From JBALVT01 sp047612385 (lineage in GTDB: Bacteria; Pseudomonadota; Gammaproteobacteria; Pseudomonadales; Halieaceae), in the NCBI GenBank assembly GCA_047612385.1, contig JBLGAR010000004.1, positions 15,718-79,717 of the forward strand: a DNA stretch of 64,000 nucleotides. The letters run 5' to 3'. The position numbers were made by a program, and so were the translations under genes. Under the pieces are notes generated by a model. It worked only from the letters and a program-made list of their open reading frames with translations, was not told the origin of the DNA and did not search any database. Positions 51,877 to 60,325 of the stretch are shown here, in pieces; position 1 is the first letter of the stretch; every line of letters starts with the position of its first letter.

Positions 51877-52547
51877 ACCCGTTTAAAGTACTGACGGAAA
51901 AACCCTGGCTACCTCACCCAGCCGGTGGCGTACCCGCACTGGAACACGACCCAAACGCGGCCGGTCGTATAGCGCTAAGGTTTTTTCTCGCAGTGGTGAG
52001 TGTTTTATTTTTCCTGTTCGCCATTACCTTTTTGTCTCGCTCCCAATACCCTGATTTCCAAGCGCTGGCTGGACAACCCTGGCAGCCCTTTACCGATCCA
52101 ACACGATTGTGGTTCAACACTGCGCTATTGGTGTTTAGCAGCGCGTCAATGCACTTGGGGTTGATGTCTGCCAGAGCCGGGCGTATGAATAGCACCATTT
52201 TCGGTGTTACAGCGGCAGCCTTCTTCGCTGTGCTATTCCTACTCGCTCAGCTCGATTTGTGGCAAGAGTTGCAGGCGATGGGTTTCTACATTGGCGGAAA
52301 TCCGGCCAATAGTTATTTTTACTTGTTAACCGCTGTGCACGGATTACACGTTGCGGGCGGCTTAATAGCACTTAGTAATGTCGTGTTCAGGGTATGGACC
52401 AACGGCCAGCCAAGCGCGTTAAGTGGGCCGTTAAAGCTGTGCTCAAACTATTGGCACTTTCTGCTGATAATCTGGCTGCTGTTGTTTGCCCTGTTAACGA
52501 GCACACCTGACACCATCAATGCACTCGCTGCCCTATGCGGCTTTTGA
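51873..52547 (+). CDS. Cytochrome c oxidase subunit III-like protein
   Basis: 224 residues, about five or six helices. Contains LLTAVHGLHVAGGLIALSNVV and YWHFLLIIWLLLFALL, which match helices of subunit III (HGLHV and YWHF motifs). Shorter than classic CoxC. A subunit-III-like gene between coxA and coxC is found in some gammaproteobacterial oxidase operons. Overlaps coxA by 4 bp. Confidence 0.82.
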   Translation: MNPFKVLTEKPWLPHPAGGVPALEHDPNAAGRIALRFFLAVVSVLFFLFAITFLSRSQYPDFQALAGQPWQPFTDPTRLWFNTALLVFSSASMHLGLMSARAGRMNSTIFGVTAAAFFAVLFLLAQLDLWQELQAMGFYIGGNPANSYFYLLTAVHGLHVAGGLIALSNVVFRVWTNGQPSALSGPLKLCSNYWHFLLIIWLLLFALLTSTPDTINALAALCGF

Positions 52548-52557
52548 GGTTGAACTT

Positions 52558-53241
52558 ATGACAGCAGAGACAGAATCCAGCGGAGATTTCACCCAACCCG
52601 GTGTCGCGGGAATGGTGGACGATTGGTCGGGAGATAAAGAAGCCTTCAACTTGCACTGGGGCAAGTTGATGATGTGGATCTTCCTACTAAGCGACACCTT
52701 TATATTCAGCGTATTTTTGACCGGCTACATGAAAGTAAGAATGTCTGCCACAGACGCCTGGCCTAATCCCAGCGAGGTTTTTGCCTTATCATTCGGTGGT
52801 GAACCATGGCCACTGTTGCTCATCGCTATCATGACCTTTGTGCTCATAACGAGCAGCGGCACCATGGCTCTGGCGGTAAATTATGCCTATCGGGGCGACA
52901 AGCAAAAAGCGGTGATGTTAATCGCCGCTACCGCTCTTTTAGGCGCATCCTTTGTCGGCATGCAGGTGTTTGAGTGGAGTAAATTGATCTTTCACGAAGG
53001 GGTTCGACCTTGGAGTAACCCCATGGGCGCCGCACAATTTGGCGCGGTGTTCTTCATGATCACGGGCTTTCACGGCATGCACGTGACGGCAGGGGTTATC
53101 TACCTGTCAGTCGTCGCGCGCAAAGTCAGCAAAGGGGACTACGACGAAGAAGGCTACGACATCGTAGAGATTGCCGGGCTGTACTGGCACTTTGTGGACC
53201 TGGTTTGGGTCTTCATTTTCGCATTATTTTACTTGTGGTGA
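52558..53241 (+). CDS. coxC: Cytochrome c oxidase subunit III
   Basis: 227 residues from ATG 52558 (GAGG upstream; the frame also opens at 52519 inside the previous gene). Helices include LMMWIFLLSDTFIFSVFLTGY, MTFVLITSSGTMALAV, FFMITGFHGMHVTAGVIYL (GFHGxHV motif) and IAGLYWHFVDLVWVFIFALFYLW, the characteristic YWHFVDxVW end of CoxC. Second subunit-III gene of the operon. Confidence 0.93.
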   Translation: MTAETESSGDFTQPGVAGMVDDWSGDKEAFNLHWGKLMMWIFLLSDTFIFSVFLTGYMKVRMSATDAWPNPSEVFALSFGGEPWPLLLIAIMTFVLITSSGTMALAVNYAYRGDKQKAVMLIAATALLGASFVGMQVFEWSKLIFHEGVRPWSNPMGAAQFGAVFFMITGFHGMHVTAGVIYLSVVARKVSKGDYDEEGYDIVEIAGLYWHFVDLVWVFIFALFYLW

Positions 53242-53250
53242 GGAGAGAAC

Positions 53251-53568
53251 ATGAGCGCTGAAGCCTCTGACCAACATCCTATTGGAATCTTTCTGAAGAT
53301 ATGGGCACTGCTGTTTGTGTTAAGCACGCTATCTTACATGGTGGATTGGTTTCAATTTCAGGGCTACCTGCGATGGACACTTATCCTCTTCTTTATGATT
53401 CTGAAAGCCGGGTTTATCGTTGCAATATTCATGCACCTGTCCTGGGAACGCTTGTCACTTAAATATGTGTTACTAGTGCCCCCGCTGGCAATCGCCGTAC
53501 TCGTCGCACTTATGGCCCTTGAGGCGGACTACACGTATTTCAATAGAATGGAATTTTTCGATCGATAG
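53251..53568 (+). CDS. Cytochrome c oxidase subunit IV (prokaryotic)
   Basis: 105 residues with three hydrophobic helices (IWALLFVLSTLSYMVDW, LILFFMILKAGFIVAIFMHL, YVLLVPPLAIAVLVALMAL). FMHLSWERLSL resembles COX4_pro small subunits. Nine bp after coxC, in frame with the operon order. Confidence 0.85.
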   Translation: MSAEASDQHPIGIFLKIWALLFVLSTLSYMVDWFQFQGYLRWTLILFFMILKAGFIVAIFMHLSWERLSLKYVLLVPPLAIAVLVALMALEADYTYFNRMEFFDR

Positions 53569-53616
53569 TGTGCGGCACTTAAGTGGCAAACCTAGCGGTA
53601 AATCAAGCGGTAGATA

Positions 53617-54333
53617 ATGGCATCACCCAGAAGTAAGTTAATCGCCGGCTTTGTGCTGGCAAATATCATCATTGCTATCGTCGCTGCCGTTGTCTGGCTG
53701 AACAAACCTGATCCACCACCACAAATACAAGGTGTATTGTTAAATCAGGCTAGAGCACTTGGCGAGTTTAGTCTGCTCGACCAAAATAACAAACCGTTTA
53801 GCAACGAGAATCTAATGGGGCGCTGGCATCTGGTGACTTATGGATTTACCACTTGCCCGGATGTTTGCCCCACGACCCTAGCTACACTTGCACAAGTATC
53901 TAATCGGCTAGACGCAGATCGGGACCCCTATTCTGAAGGAAAATCGCTCAGAGTGCTTTTTTATTCAGTGGACCATCGCCGAGATACGGTACAGCAGCTC
54001 GCGGCCTACGTTCCCTTCTTCGACGAGAAGTTTGTCGGTTTGACCCATCTCGATAGCAGTGCCAACCCTCACCTGCCCTTCGAGCAAGGCCTGGGAATTT
54101 TTGCCAGGCTAACGCCGAGCGATGAACTCGTAGATGGCGAATTCACCAACGCTTACGACGTGAGCCATGGCGTAACCTTATTTCTGATTAACCCCGAGGG
54201 GAAACTCCAAGCCATATTGGAGCCAGGAGAGGATGAAAATGGATCACAGGTGTTTGATGAGGAGAAAGTACTTCAAGACTATTTAAAGGTCAGGCGTTAT
54301 GTCGGCTGGGATCAATCAAACACGGCCTTCTGA
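53617..54333 (+). CDS. SCO1/SenC/PrrC-family copper chaperone
   Basis: 238 residues. N-terminal membrane anchor (LIAGFVLANIIIAIVAAVVWL), then a thioredoxin-like domain with the copper motif TTCPDVCPT (CxxxC, about residues 86-90), FYSVDHRRDT and the third ligand His in YDVSHGVTLFLINPEG. Delivers copper to the CuA site of subunit II. Last gene of the oxidase operon. Confidence 0.95.
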   Translation: MASPRSKLIAGFVLANIIIAIVAAVVWLNKPDPPPQIQGVLLNQARALGEFSLLDQNNKPFSNENLMGRWHLVTYGFTTCPDVCPTTLATLAQVSNRLDADRDPYSEGKSLRVLFYSVDHRRDTVQQLAAYVPFFDEKFVGLTHLDSSANPHLPFEQGLGIFARLTPSDELVDGEFTNAYDVSHGVTLFLINPEGKLQAILEPGEDENGSQVFDEEKVLQDYLKVRRYVGWDQSNTAF

Positions 54334-54449
54334 TCCCTCAGTTCATCCCTGTGAACTGATCTTTATCCTCTAAAGACAAAAGCATGCACGCGCAGTCGAT
54401 CTGCACTAAGCTTACCGCCGTTAGCAGCATCCTAAACCGGAGAGTAAGC

Positions 54450-54887
54450 ATGTTCGAAAATGAGCCACCCGCACGTCGCGCCGCGCTGATGTCCAGAGAG
54501 TATGTCCACAGTAAAAATCGAGAGGGCTGGTTAGGTTTGTATGCCGAAGGCGCCATCATCGAAGATCCCATTGGAGTCTCGATGATAGATCCTGCGGGGA
54601 AAGGCCATCGTGGGCCGGCTGCCAGAGAGGCGTTTTGGGATACCTTCATTGCGCCGTCTGATATCAATGTGAATATTCTGGATTCCTACGCCGCTGGCAA
54701 CGAAGTGGCGAATCACGCCATCATCACCACTACCATCGATGGTGGTGACGGCAAAGTATTCCAGCAGAAGGTACACGGGGTCTTCACCTATCACGTTAAC
54801 GAAGAAGGCAAGCTACTATCACTGCGTGGATTTTGGGATACCGAAGACCCCCGCAATGTTCTGGTAGAGCTGGATCAAACCGCATAA
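54450..54887 (+). CDS. NTF2-like/SnoaL-type protein
   Basis: 145 residues from ATG 54450 (GGAGA six bases upstream). RREYVHSKNREGWLGLYAEGAIIEDPIGVSM and GPAAREAFWDTFIAPSDINVNI follow the NTF2/steroid-isomerase-like alpha+beta barrel: short, single domain, acidic residue in the cavity. Function unknown; family members are isomerases, cyclases or ligand binders. Its last 55 bp overlap the likely start of the Gfo/Idh gene. Confidence 0.72.
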   Translation: MFENEPPARRAALMSREYVHSKNREGWLGLYAEGAIIEDPIGVSMIDPAGKGHRGPAAREAFWDTFIAPSDINVNILDSYAAGNEVANHAIITTTIDGGDGKVFQQKVHGVFTYHVNEEGKLLSLRGFWDTEDPRNVLVELDQTA

Positions 54888-55819
54888 AACCCACTAAAGT
54901 CATTATTGTTGGCGCGCGCACGGCGCGCCAAGGCACAGGTCCATTTATCGCCGGTGCGTTTGGCAAATTAGGGGCCAATGTTTCCGCGATTGTCGGAACA
55001 CAATCGGCGACAGTGGGAGAGGCGCAATTGGCACTTGAGGCCGATCAGGGTATTCGCTGCATAGGCTATATCAACTTGCGCAAAGCCATGGAGATCGAGA
55101 AGCCGAATGTGGTGGCGCTGTGCTCCCCCTACCAATTTCATACTGAGCAACTAATGGCTATCGCCGCGGCGAACTGCCATTGTTTGGTAGAAAAACCGCT
55201 AGCTTGGCCCGCTAACGACCAACAAGTTATGACGGTACTGCAAGCGTTCGAGAGCCGAGGCCTATTGCTTGAAATGGTATCGCAGTGGCCACAAACACTC
55301 ACTGGCTTTACTCAGATACACGGTCCGATTCCCGAAACCATAAGCGACTTTGCAATGAGGCTGAGTCCAATTTCAATTGGCAGCGACATGGTGCCAGATT
55401 CCGCTCCGCACTTTATCAGTATGCTGCACGCACTTTGTGGGCCTGGAGATTTTCGGGACATCAAAGTACAGCTGCAAGCTTCTTGCGAAGATAGGCTCGA
55501 CCGCATGCTCCTGGACTGCACCTACAAACACCATGGGGGAACAGTACAGGCACAACTGCGGCTGGAGACCTGCGAGAGCCGCCCTCGGCCGGCCTGGTAC
55601 CAAATTAACGATTTGCGAGTGGACCGCCAAGTGCAACTTCCCGAGTATCAGCAGCAGCTGGTGTCCGATGAAAAATCCGCCACATTGCAAGACCCGCTGG
55701 AAAGCGTCGTTGAGCAGTTTCTGAATAATCTGCACAACGCAGGGCAGACCGATGTCAGCGTGCTAAGACTCGGCCAGCGCAATCTCGAACAACTCGCGCA
55801 TGCCTGGCCTCAACCATAG
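54833..55819 (+). CDS. Gfo/Idh/MocA-family oxidoreductase
   Basis: 328 residues with TTG 54833 as the only available start codon before the Rossmann fold, 55 bp inside the preceding gene; no usable ATG/GTG exists until well into the fold. KVIIVGARTARQGTGPFIAGAFGKLGANVSA is the NAD(P) motif, CLVEKPLAW the EKP signature, and SDMVPDSAPHFISMLHAL a His-containing substrate region. The sugar or cyclitol substrate is unknown. Followed by the radical SAM gene and LPS-heptose genes, so a surface-glycan role is possible. Confidence 0.72.
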   Translation: MGYRRPPQCSGRAGSNRIKPTKVIIVGARTARQGTGPFIAGAFGKLGANVSAIVGTQSATVGEAQLALEADQGIRCIGYINLRKAMEIEKPNVVALCSPYQFHTEQLMAIAAANCHCLVEKPLAWPANDQQVMTVLQAFESRGLLLEMVSQWPQTLTGFTQIHGPIPETISDFAMRLSPISIGSDMVPDSAPHFISMLHALCGPGDFRDIKVQLQASCEDRLDRMLLDCTYKHHGGTVQAQLRLETCESRPRPAWYQINDLRVDRQVQLPEYQQQLVSDEKSATLQDPLESVVEQFLNNLHNAGQTDVSVLRLGQRNLEQLAHAWPQP

Positions 55820-55975
55820 CCTCATCGAAGGCTCCTGGGCTGCACACCTTTTGGGTAGAGTTTTCGTCTAGAGTTGTCGTCTAGATCATCAATCAGTAGA
55901 ATCGCCCTCATAGCAGCGCGAGATTCGCGATCTAACACGATATCCCCACATGGCGCACAGCCCCCGAGGTGTACA

Positions 55976-57280
55976 TTGAGCAACATTATTCCACTGACTG
56001 ATCTGAACGCCACTCCGCTCGAGCAAGACGAAGGAGGGGAACAATTGGAGTTGTCCAGTATCCACGATTTCGCCACCAAGCTAACCCAGCCGGGCGCGAA
56101 AAACGCGCTTGAACACTATGTGAATTGGCAGGTAGAGCAACGCACCAACGTAAACGCCAGCGACCTTGGCTCTGAATCAATGAAAGTGCCTGACTTTGCG
56201 CCTATCTCCATTAATCTGGATCTCACCACAGCCTGCAACTTCGCCTGCGACCACTGTGTAGACCTGGATATCCTCAACACAGGAATTCGCTACGACCACG
56301 ATAAACTAATGTCGTCATTGGAGCTGATGGCCAAACGAGGTATGCGGTCGGTGATCGTAATCGGCGGTGGCGAGCCCACTCTATACCCCAAGTTCGCTGA
56401 AGTTATTCGTTTCTTGAAGGGCTTAGGCCTGCAGGTTGCGATCGTGTCTAATGGCACGGGTAACCAAAAGATTGCCGAAGTCGCTGACTGCATGGACGCC
56501 AATGACTGGGTGCGCCTGTCTCTGGACTCAGGAACAGACGCCACATTTCAACCGATGCACAATCCGCGCAAAGATTTTACGCTCGAAGGCATCTGCGCCA
56601 AAGTCCCCGCAATCAAAGCCGCCAATCCAGATCTGACCATGGGGTTTTCCTACATCGTGACCTGGCGCGGAGCCAACATCAATGACACCGACATCGTCGA
56701 AAACTTGCATGAAATTGCCCTGGCAACGAAATTGGCGCGAGATTCCGAATTTGACTACATCAGTTTCAAACCTTTTCTAACCCGCGACGAATTAAACAAC
56801 GCGGAGGTTATCGACATAAAGCGCCAGAGCAATGTAGAGGAAACGGTTGCCAGAATTCAGGCCCAGATCGATGAAGCGGTTAAACTGGAGACAGACAATT
56901 TCAGAGTGCTACGCAGCACAGGCCTAAAAGCGATGTTAAGTGGCCAGACTCAATCACTTAACAAGCAGCCCCAACAATGCCACATGCAGTTTTTCCGTCA
57001 GGTATTGAGCCCCCTTGGCCTTTACAATTGCCCCGTGTACCGCAATCAGGACCATGGCAAACTGGGAGACAAAAATGCCGCTGCGGATGAGCTGGCTTAC
57101 GACGCAACTCGCGGTCAAACCGCATCTCTGATTCGCGATTTTAACGCCACAACCAGCTGCGAAAAAGTGACCTGCCTCTACAACGATGTGAACTGGTGGA
57201 TCGAGAGCTTAATCGAAAACCCGGAGCAACTGGCTGAACTGAAGACCAGTGGTTCTGAAGCGCCCGATTACTTCCTATAG
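55976..57280 (+). CDS. Radical SAM enzyme with SPASM-like C-terminus
   Basis: 434 residues from TTG 55976 (GAGG six bases upstream; the upstream in-frame segment lacks coding character). N-terminal region about 85 residues, then CNFACDHC with C87, C91 and C94 for the 4Fe-4S cluster, GGGEPTLYPKF (GGE motif), SNGTGN and LSLDSG. The C-terminal cysteine-containing region (QCHMQFFRQVLSPLGLYNCPV, TSCEKVTCLYND) looks like an auxiliary-cluster SPASM/twitch domain. The reaction is unknown. Convergent with the heptosyltransferase-like gene (14 bp gap). Confidence 0.85.
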   Translation: MSNIIPLTDLNATPLEQDEGGEQLELSSIHDFATKLTQPGAKNALEHYVNWQVEQRTNVNASDLGSESMKVPDFAPISINLDLTTACNFACDHCVDLDILNTGIRYDHDKLMSSLELMAKRGMRSVIVIGGGEPTLYPKFAEVIRFLKGLGLQVAIVSNGTGNQKIAEVADCMDANDWVRLSLDSGTDATFQPMHNPRKDFTLEGICAKVPAIKAANPDLTMGFSYIVTWRGANINDTDIVENLHEIALATKLARDSEFDYISFKPFLTRDELNNAEVIDIKRQSNVEETVARIQAQIDEAVKLETDNFRVLRSTGLKAMLSGQTQSLNKQPQQCHMQFFRQVLSPLGLYNCPVYRNQDHGKLGDKNAAADELAYDATRGQTASLIRDFNATTSCEKVTCLYNDVNWWIESLIENPEQLAELKTSGSEAPDYFL

Positions 57281-57294
57281 CGCGTATCTCCGGG

Positions 57295-58416
57295 CTAAAT
57301 TACTTCCACGGCGCGATGTATACCCCGCGCCGAAAGTTCCATAGCGCAGGCCTGCGTGACCCTATCGACTGTTACCAATGTCATGCAGTCATGGTGCTCA
57401 AGCGGACATACTTTTTTGTGGCAGGGCCCACAGGGGACATCGACTTGAACAATCGTCTCTCCTCCGTGGCTGGTATCGGTCCATCGCCTTTGAGTGGGAC
57501 CAAACACAGTCACTCTTGACACATCAAAGGCACGGGCGAAATGCCGGGGACCAGTGTCATTCCCCAATAAAAGAACACTGCGCTCAATCAGGGACTTTAA
57601 CTCACCCAATGTGAGACAGGGCGACACCAGCAGCGCCGATGGCTGTGTCATGGCGTCTTGAATAGCCTGGGCCAGGGGCTCCTCTCCCGGACCCGGACTC
57701 ATGGCCACTGCTACACCGTATTGCTCAATCAACTGATCCGCGACAGCCGCGAAACGTTCCGGTGCCCAGCACTTAGAAGCACCAAAATTGGCCCCAGGAG
57801 AGATTACGACCAGAGGCTTTCGCGAATCAATACCGCATTGCTCCAGACGTTCGCTGACAGCCCGGTCACAGTCCTTAGTGGTGAATAACCGCAGCTGATC
57901 TCCAGGGTGTTCGCAGCCCAACGCTATGGCCAACTGTGCGTAGTAATCGACCATAGGCATAGGCTCATAGCCGTCGGAAGTCTCATTGGGCACTGCAAGC
58001 CGATCCGTCAGCAAAAAACCGCGGCCATCCCGGTTGAACCCCAGACGCCGCTTTGCTCCGCTACGCCAACACACCCATGCGCTGCGCAGTGAGTTGGGTA
58101 ACATGATGGCAAGATCAAATTTCTGCTTTCGCAGATCGACCATAAACTTCTTGTTAGCGGCTTTTGCCTCGGGACTTTTGTTGCGTTTGGGCCAGAACAG
58201 ACAGTGCTTGTCCCAGGGGCTGCCCTGCAACATCGGGTACATATGAGGGTGGGTCAACAAGTGGATTTCACCGTGCTCGAAGCGATCAAACACAGCCTGT
58301 ATAACCGGCGTAGCCATCACTACATCCCCAACCCAGGTGGGAAGAACGATGAGAATTTTCGCCGGCTCTTGTCTAAATGGCTTGATTGTCGGGGGACTAG
58401 CGTACGCTACAGGCAT
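57295..58416 (-). CDS. Lipopolysaccharide heptosyltransferase-like glycosyltransferase (GT9)
   Basis: 373 residues of glycosyltransferase family 9. Seen: ILIVLPTWVGDVVMATPVIQAV (residues 21-42), RLGFNRDGRGFLLTDRL, VISPGANFGASKCWAPERFAAVADQL and SVLLLGNDTGPRHFARAFDVSRVTVFGPTQ, which match WaaF-type ADP-heptose transferases. C-terminal CGPCHKKVCPLEHHDCM fits the cysteine-rich tail often seen. Acts at the inner face of the membrane building the LPS core or another heptose glycan. Divergent from the heptose adenylyltransferase gene (114 bp). Confidence 0.88.
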   Translation of the reverse strand: MPVAYASPPTIKPFRQEPAKILIVLPTWVGDVVMATPVIQAVFDRFEHGEIHLLTHPHMYPMLQGSPWDKHCLFWPKRNKSPEAKAANKKFMVDLRKQKFDLAIMLPNSLRSAWVCWRSGAKRRLGFNRDGRGFLLTDRLAVPNETSDGYEPMPMVDYYAQLAIALGCEHPGDQLRLFTTKDCDRAVSERLEQCGIDSRKPLVVISPGANFGASKCWAPERFAAVADQLIEQYGVAVAMSPGPGEEPLAQAIQDAMTQPSALLVSPCLTLGELKSLIERSVLLLGNDTGPRHFARAFDVSRVTVFGPTQRRWTDTSHGGETIVQVDVPCGPCHKKVCPLEHHDCMTLVTVDRVTQACAMELSARGIHRAVEVI

Positions 58417-58530
58417 GATGCCACTACTGATAACAGGTTCGCACGCAGTATATATTCTACCAACATTCCCCGCTACACTGAGCTACTGCTAGAAGCCACC
58501 GCCTTTGCGAAGGCCAATTAAGAGACTTCC

Positions 58531-59022
58531 ATGAGCACTTTCAACAAAATTTTTGCCGATCCAGAGGCCTTGCTCCCAATCCTGGAATCCCACCGGAGTC
58601 AGGGTCACAGCATTGTATTTGGCAATGGTTGTTTTGACCTGCTTCACGTGGGACACACGCGCTATCTGGATGCCGCAAAAGCGCTGGGTGATGTGCTGAT
58701 CATTGCGGTGAATACCGAAGCCTCTATTCGCACCAATGCCAACCGCGAACAATCTATTAACCCCTGCGAGGAGCGCATGGAAATTATCGCCGCTCTGGAT
58801 TCGGTAGATTACGTTGTCCCCCTTGAGGCCTCCATCCCCATTCCACTCATAGAATTGTTCCACCCCAATGTTCAGGCGAAGGGCACGGATTACACGCTGG
58901 ACGAAATGCCAGAGCGATTTGCGGTAGAAGCGTGTGGCGGGCGTATTGAATTTGTTGGCGACGAAAAAACTCACAGTTCTTCCGCACTGCGGGAAATATT
59001 GCGCGCGCGTGGCGCACTGTAA
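58531..59022 (+). CDS. D-glycero-beta-D-manno-heptose-1-phosphate adenylyltransferase (HldE C-terminal domain type)
   Basis: 163-residue single-domain nucleotidyltransferase. FGNGCFDLLHVGHTRYLDAAKALGD (residues 31-55) contains the HVGH nucleotidyltransferase motif; AVNTEASIRTN, NPCEERMEIIAALDSVDYVV and VQAKGTDYTLDEMPER follow HldE/RfaE domain II. Makes ADP-heptose from heptose 1-phosphate; the kinase half is not here, so it is the split (HldC/RfaE2) form. Matches the adjacent heptosyltransferase. Confidence 0.88.
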   Translation: MSTFNKIFADPEALLPILESHRSQGHSIVFGNGCFDLLHVGHTRYLDAAKALGDVLIIAVNTEASIRTNANREQSINPCEERMEIIAALDSVDYVVPLEASIPIPLIELFHPNVQAKGTDYTLDEMPERFAVEACGGRIEFVGDEKTHSSSALREILRARGAL

Positions 59023-59085
59023 AATCGCCACTGGGTAGACTATGCTTTGAGGCCCAGGTTATTTCTAATTTGAAGGTCCGTAAAT

Positions 59086-59961
59086 ATGCTCCGCTCAACT
59101 TCTACCATTGCCAGCGCCTGCGCCATCGCAAGCCTTCTGTTTTTCACAGCCTGCAGCACCATCTCTGATCCGGCTACCTCCGGTCCGTCCGCTCTTGAAC
59201 AAACTATTAGCGCTCGCAGCACCGAGGCGATAGCAAGAGATTCGGCGAGACACCCGGCACAGACACTAGAATTTTTCGATGTGCGCCCGGGTATGACCGT
59301 CGCTGAGGCCCTGCCAGGCGGTGGTTGGTATACGAATATCCTCGCGAGCTATCTGGGAGCCGACAGTACCTTGTATGGCATCAATTATCCGGACAAAATC
59401 TGGCCCTTGTTCAGCTTCTCAAACGAAAAAATGATTGCAGACCGCGTAGCCAGTACGGCAATGTTTCCCACACTGGTGGGCGGATTCACTCAAAGCGGCA
59501 TCGCCGCTAAGGGCTTTACTTTTGAGACCGCACCCGAGGAGCTTAATAGCACAGTGGACCGCGTACTGTTGATCCGAGCGCTGCACAATTTAAATCGCTT
59601 TGAAGCCAGTACCGGTATGCGCACCCAGGCCCTATCTACAGTCCACAGACTATTGAAAGATGACGGCTTAGTAGGTGTGGTGCAGCACAGGGCACCCGCG
59701 GATGCTGACGATACAGGGGCAGATGGCAGCCGAGGCTACCTAAAGCAAGCCAACGTTATCGCAACCTTTGAAGAGGCCGGGTTCGAGCTCGTCGCGACCA
59801 GCGAAATCAATGCAAATTCCAAAGATCAGCCCGGTGCAGACGATATCGTCTGGCGCCTGCCTCCCTCGTATAGCGGCAGCCAGGACAATCCCGCCGTAAA
59901 AGACGCTATGACGGCTATTGGCGAGTCCGACCGGATGACACTGACATTTCGAAAGAAATAA
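59086..59961 (+). CDS. Lipoprotein-anchored methyltransferase-like protein
   Basis: 291 residues. The signal peptide with lipobox MLRSTSTIASACAIASLLFFTAC predicts an outer-membrane or periplasmic lipoprotein. The rest is a methyltransferase-like Rossmann fold (DVRPGMTVAEALPGGGWYTNILASYLG, VDRVLLIRALHNLNRFE, HRLLKDDGLVGVVQHRA, DIVWRLPPS), like exported predicted methyltransferases of COG4798 as I recall them. SAM is not expected outside the cytoplasm, so binding may be to another ligand. Function unknown. Confidence 0.72.
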   Translation: MLRSTSTIASACAIASLLFFTACSTISDPATSGPSALEQTISARSTEAIARDSARHPAQTLEFFDVRPGMTVAEALPGGGWYTNILASYLGADSTLYGINYPDKIWPLFSFSNEKMIADRVASTAMFPTLVGGFTQSGIAAKGFTFETAPEELNSTVDRVLLIRALHNLNRFEASTGMRTQALSTVHRLLKDDGLVGVVQHRAPADADDTGADGSRGYLKQANVIATFEEAGFELVATSEINANSKDQPGADDIVWRLPPSYSGSQDNPAVKDAMTAIGESDRMTLTFRKK

Positions 59962-60006
59962 CCTGAGGTTATTAATAGTTATAACAAAATATCATGGCAG
60001 AATATC

Positions 60007-60034
60007 TTGTGCCCTGGAGATCTTCTCTTATACT
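60007..60034 (+). promoter_or_regulatory. Sigma-70-type promoter of the candidate RNA
   Basis: TTGTGC (60007-60012), 16-base spacer, TATACT (60029-60034). Predicted transcript start about 60041. Confidence 0.55.
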
Positions 60035-60040
60035 GAAGGT

Positions 60041-60251
60041 GTAGCGGATCGTCGTACAGCTTACAGGTAACTTTCGACCAACTAGGGTCGCTACAATTTG
60101 GGGGAAAGCATGCAGACTTATATCAGATAAGTCTGCGGCCACGGGGACGTAATCCGGTAGCGGGCCGGATGGAGCAAGACCGGGGCAACTAGTACAACCA
60201 GCCTTACCCCCGCAACGCCGTCGCAGACCCCTGTTTGCGACGGCGTTTTTT
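60041..60251 (+). ncRNA. Candidate structured RNA (about 210 nt), family not recognised
   Basis: Flanked by a promoter and a strong intrinsic terminator. Predicted pairings: GTAGCG (60041-60046) with CGCTAC (60089-60094); CGACC-GGTCG (60075-60090); a perfect 10-bp stem at 60112-60136 with five-base loop; ATCCGG/CCGGAT (60152-60170); and long-range GGGGG (60100-60104) with CCCCC (60207-60211). CAACTAG occurs twice (60079, 60186). It does not match tmRNA, RNase P, SRP or 6S RNA signatures, nor the riboswitch classes I could recall. Either a trans-acting small RNA or a leader/attenuator for the HAD-PlsC gene, whose start is 75 bp beyond the terminator. Confidence 0.55.
60216..60251 (+). terminator. 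Strong rho-independent terminator of the candidate RNA
   Basis: CGCCGTCGCA (60216-60225), ten-base loop, TGCGACGGCG (60236-60245), then TTTTTT (60246-60251). It lies upstream of the HAD-PlsC gene, so it is either the end of the RNA or an attenuator. Confidence 0.9.
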
Positions 60252-60325
60252 ATTCTGTCAATCATACCTTTCGCGCACTTCACCATAGAATGCGCTATGC
60301 TTCTGTCCTCATTACAGGGGGAAGT

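Larger units (their letters stand above)
59962..60325 (+). other. Intergenic region containing the candidate structured RNA
   Basis: 364 bp between the methyltransferase-like and HAD-PlsC genes. No protein-coding frame. A promoter, a multi-stem RNA and an intrinsic terminator fill most of it (listed separately). The ribosome site of the HAD-PlsC gene (GGGGGAAGT) is at its end. Confidence 0.7.

Noticed and set aside
60041..60251. tmRNA, RNase P RNA, SRP RNA or 6S RNA
   Set aside because: No tRNA-like ends, no RNase P core motifs, no SRP GGAAG-type loop and no 6S closing stem.
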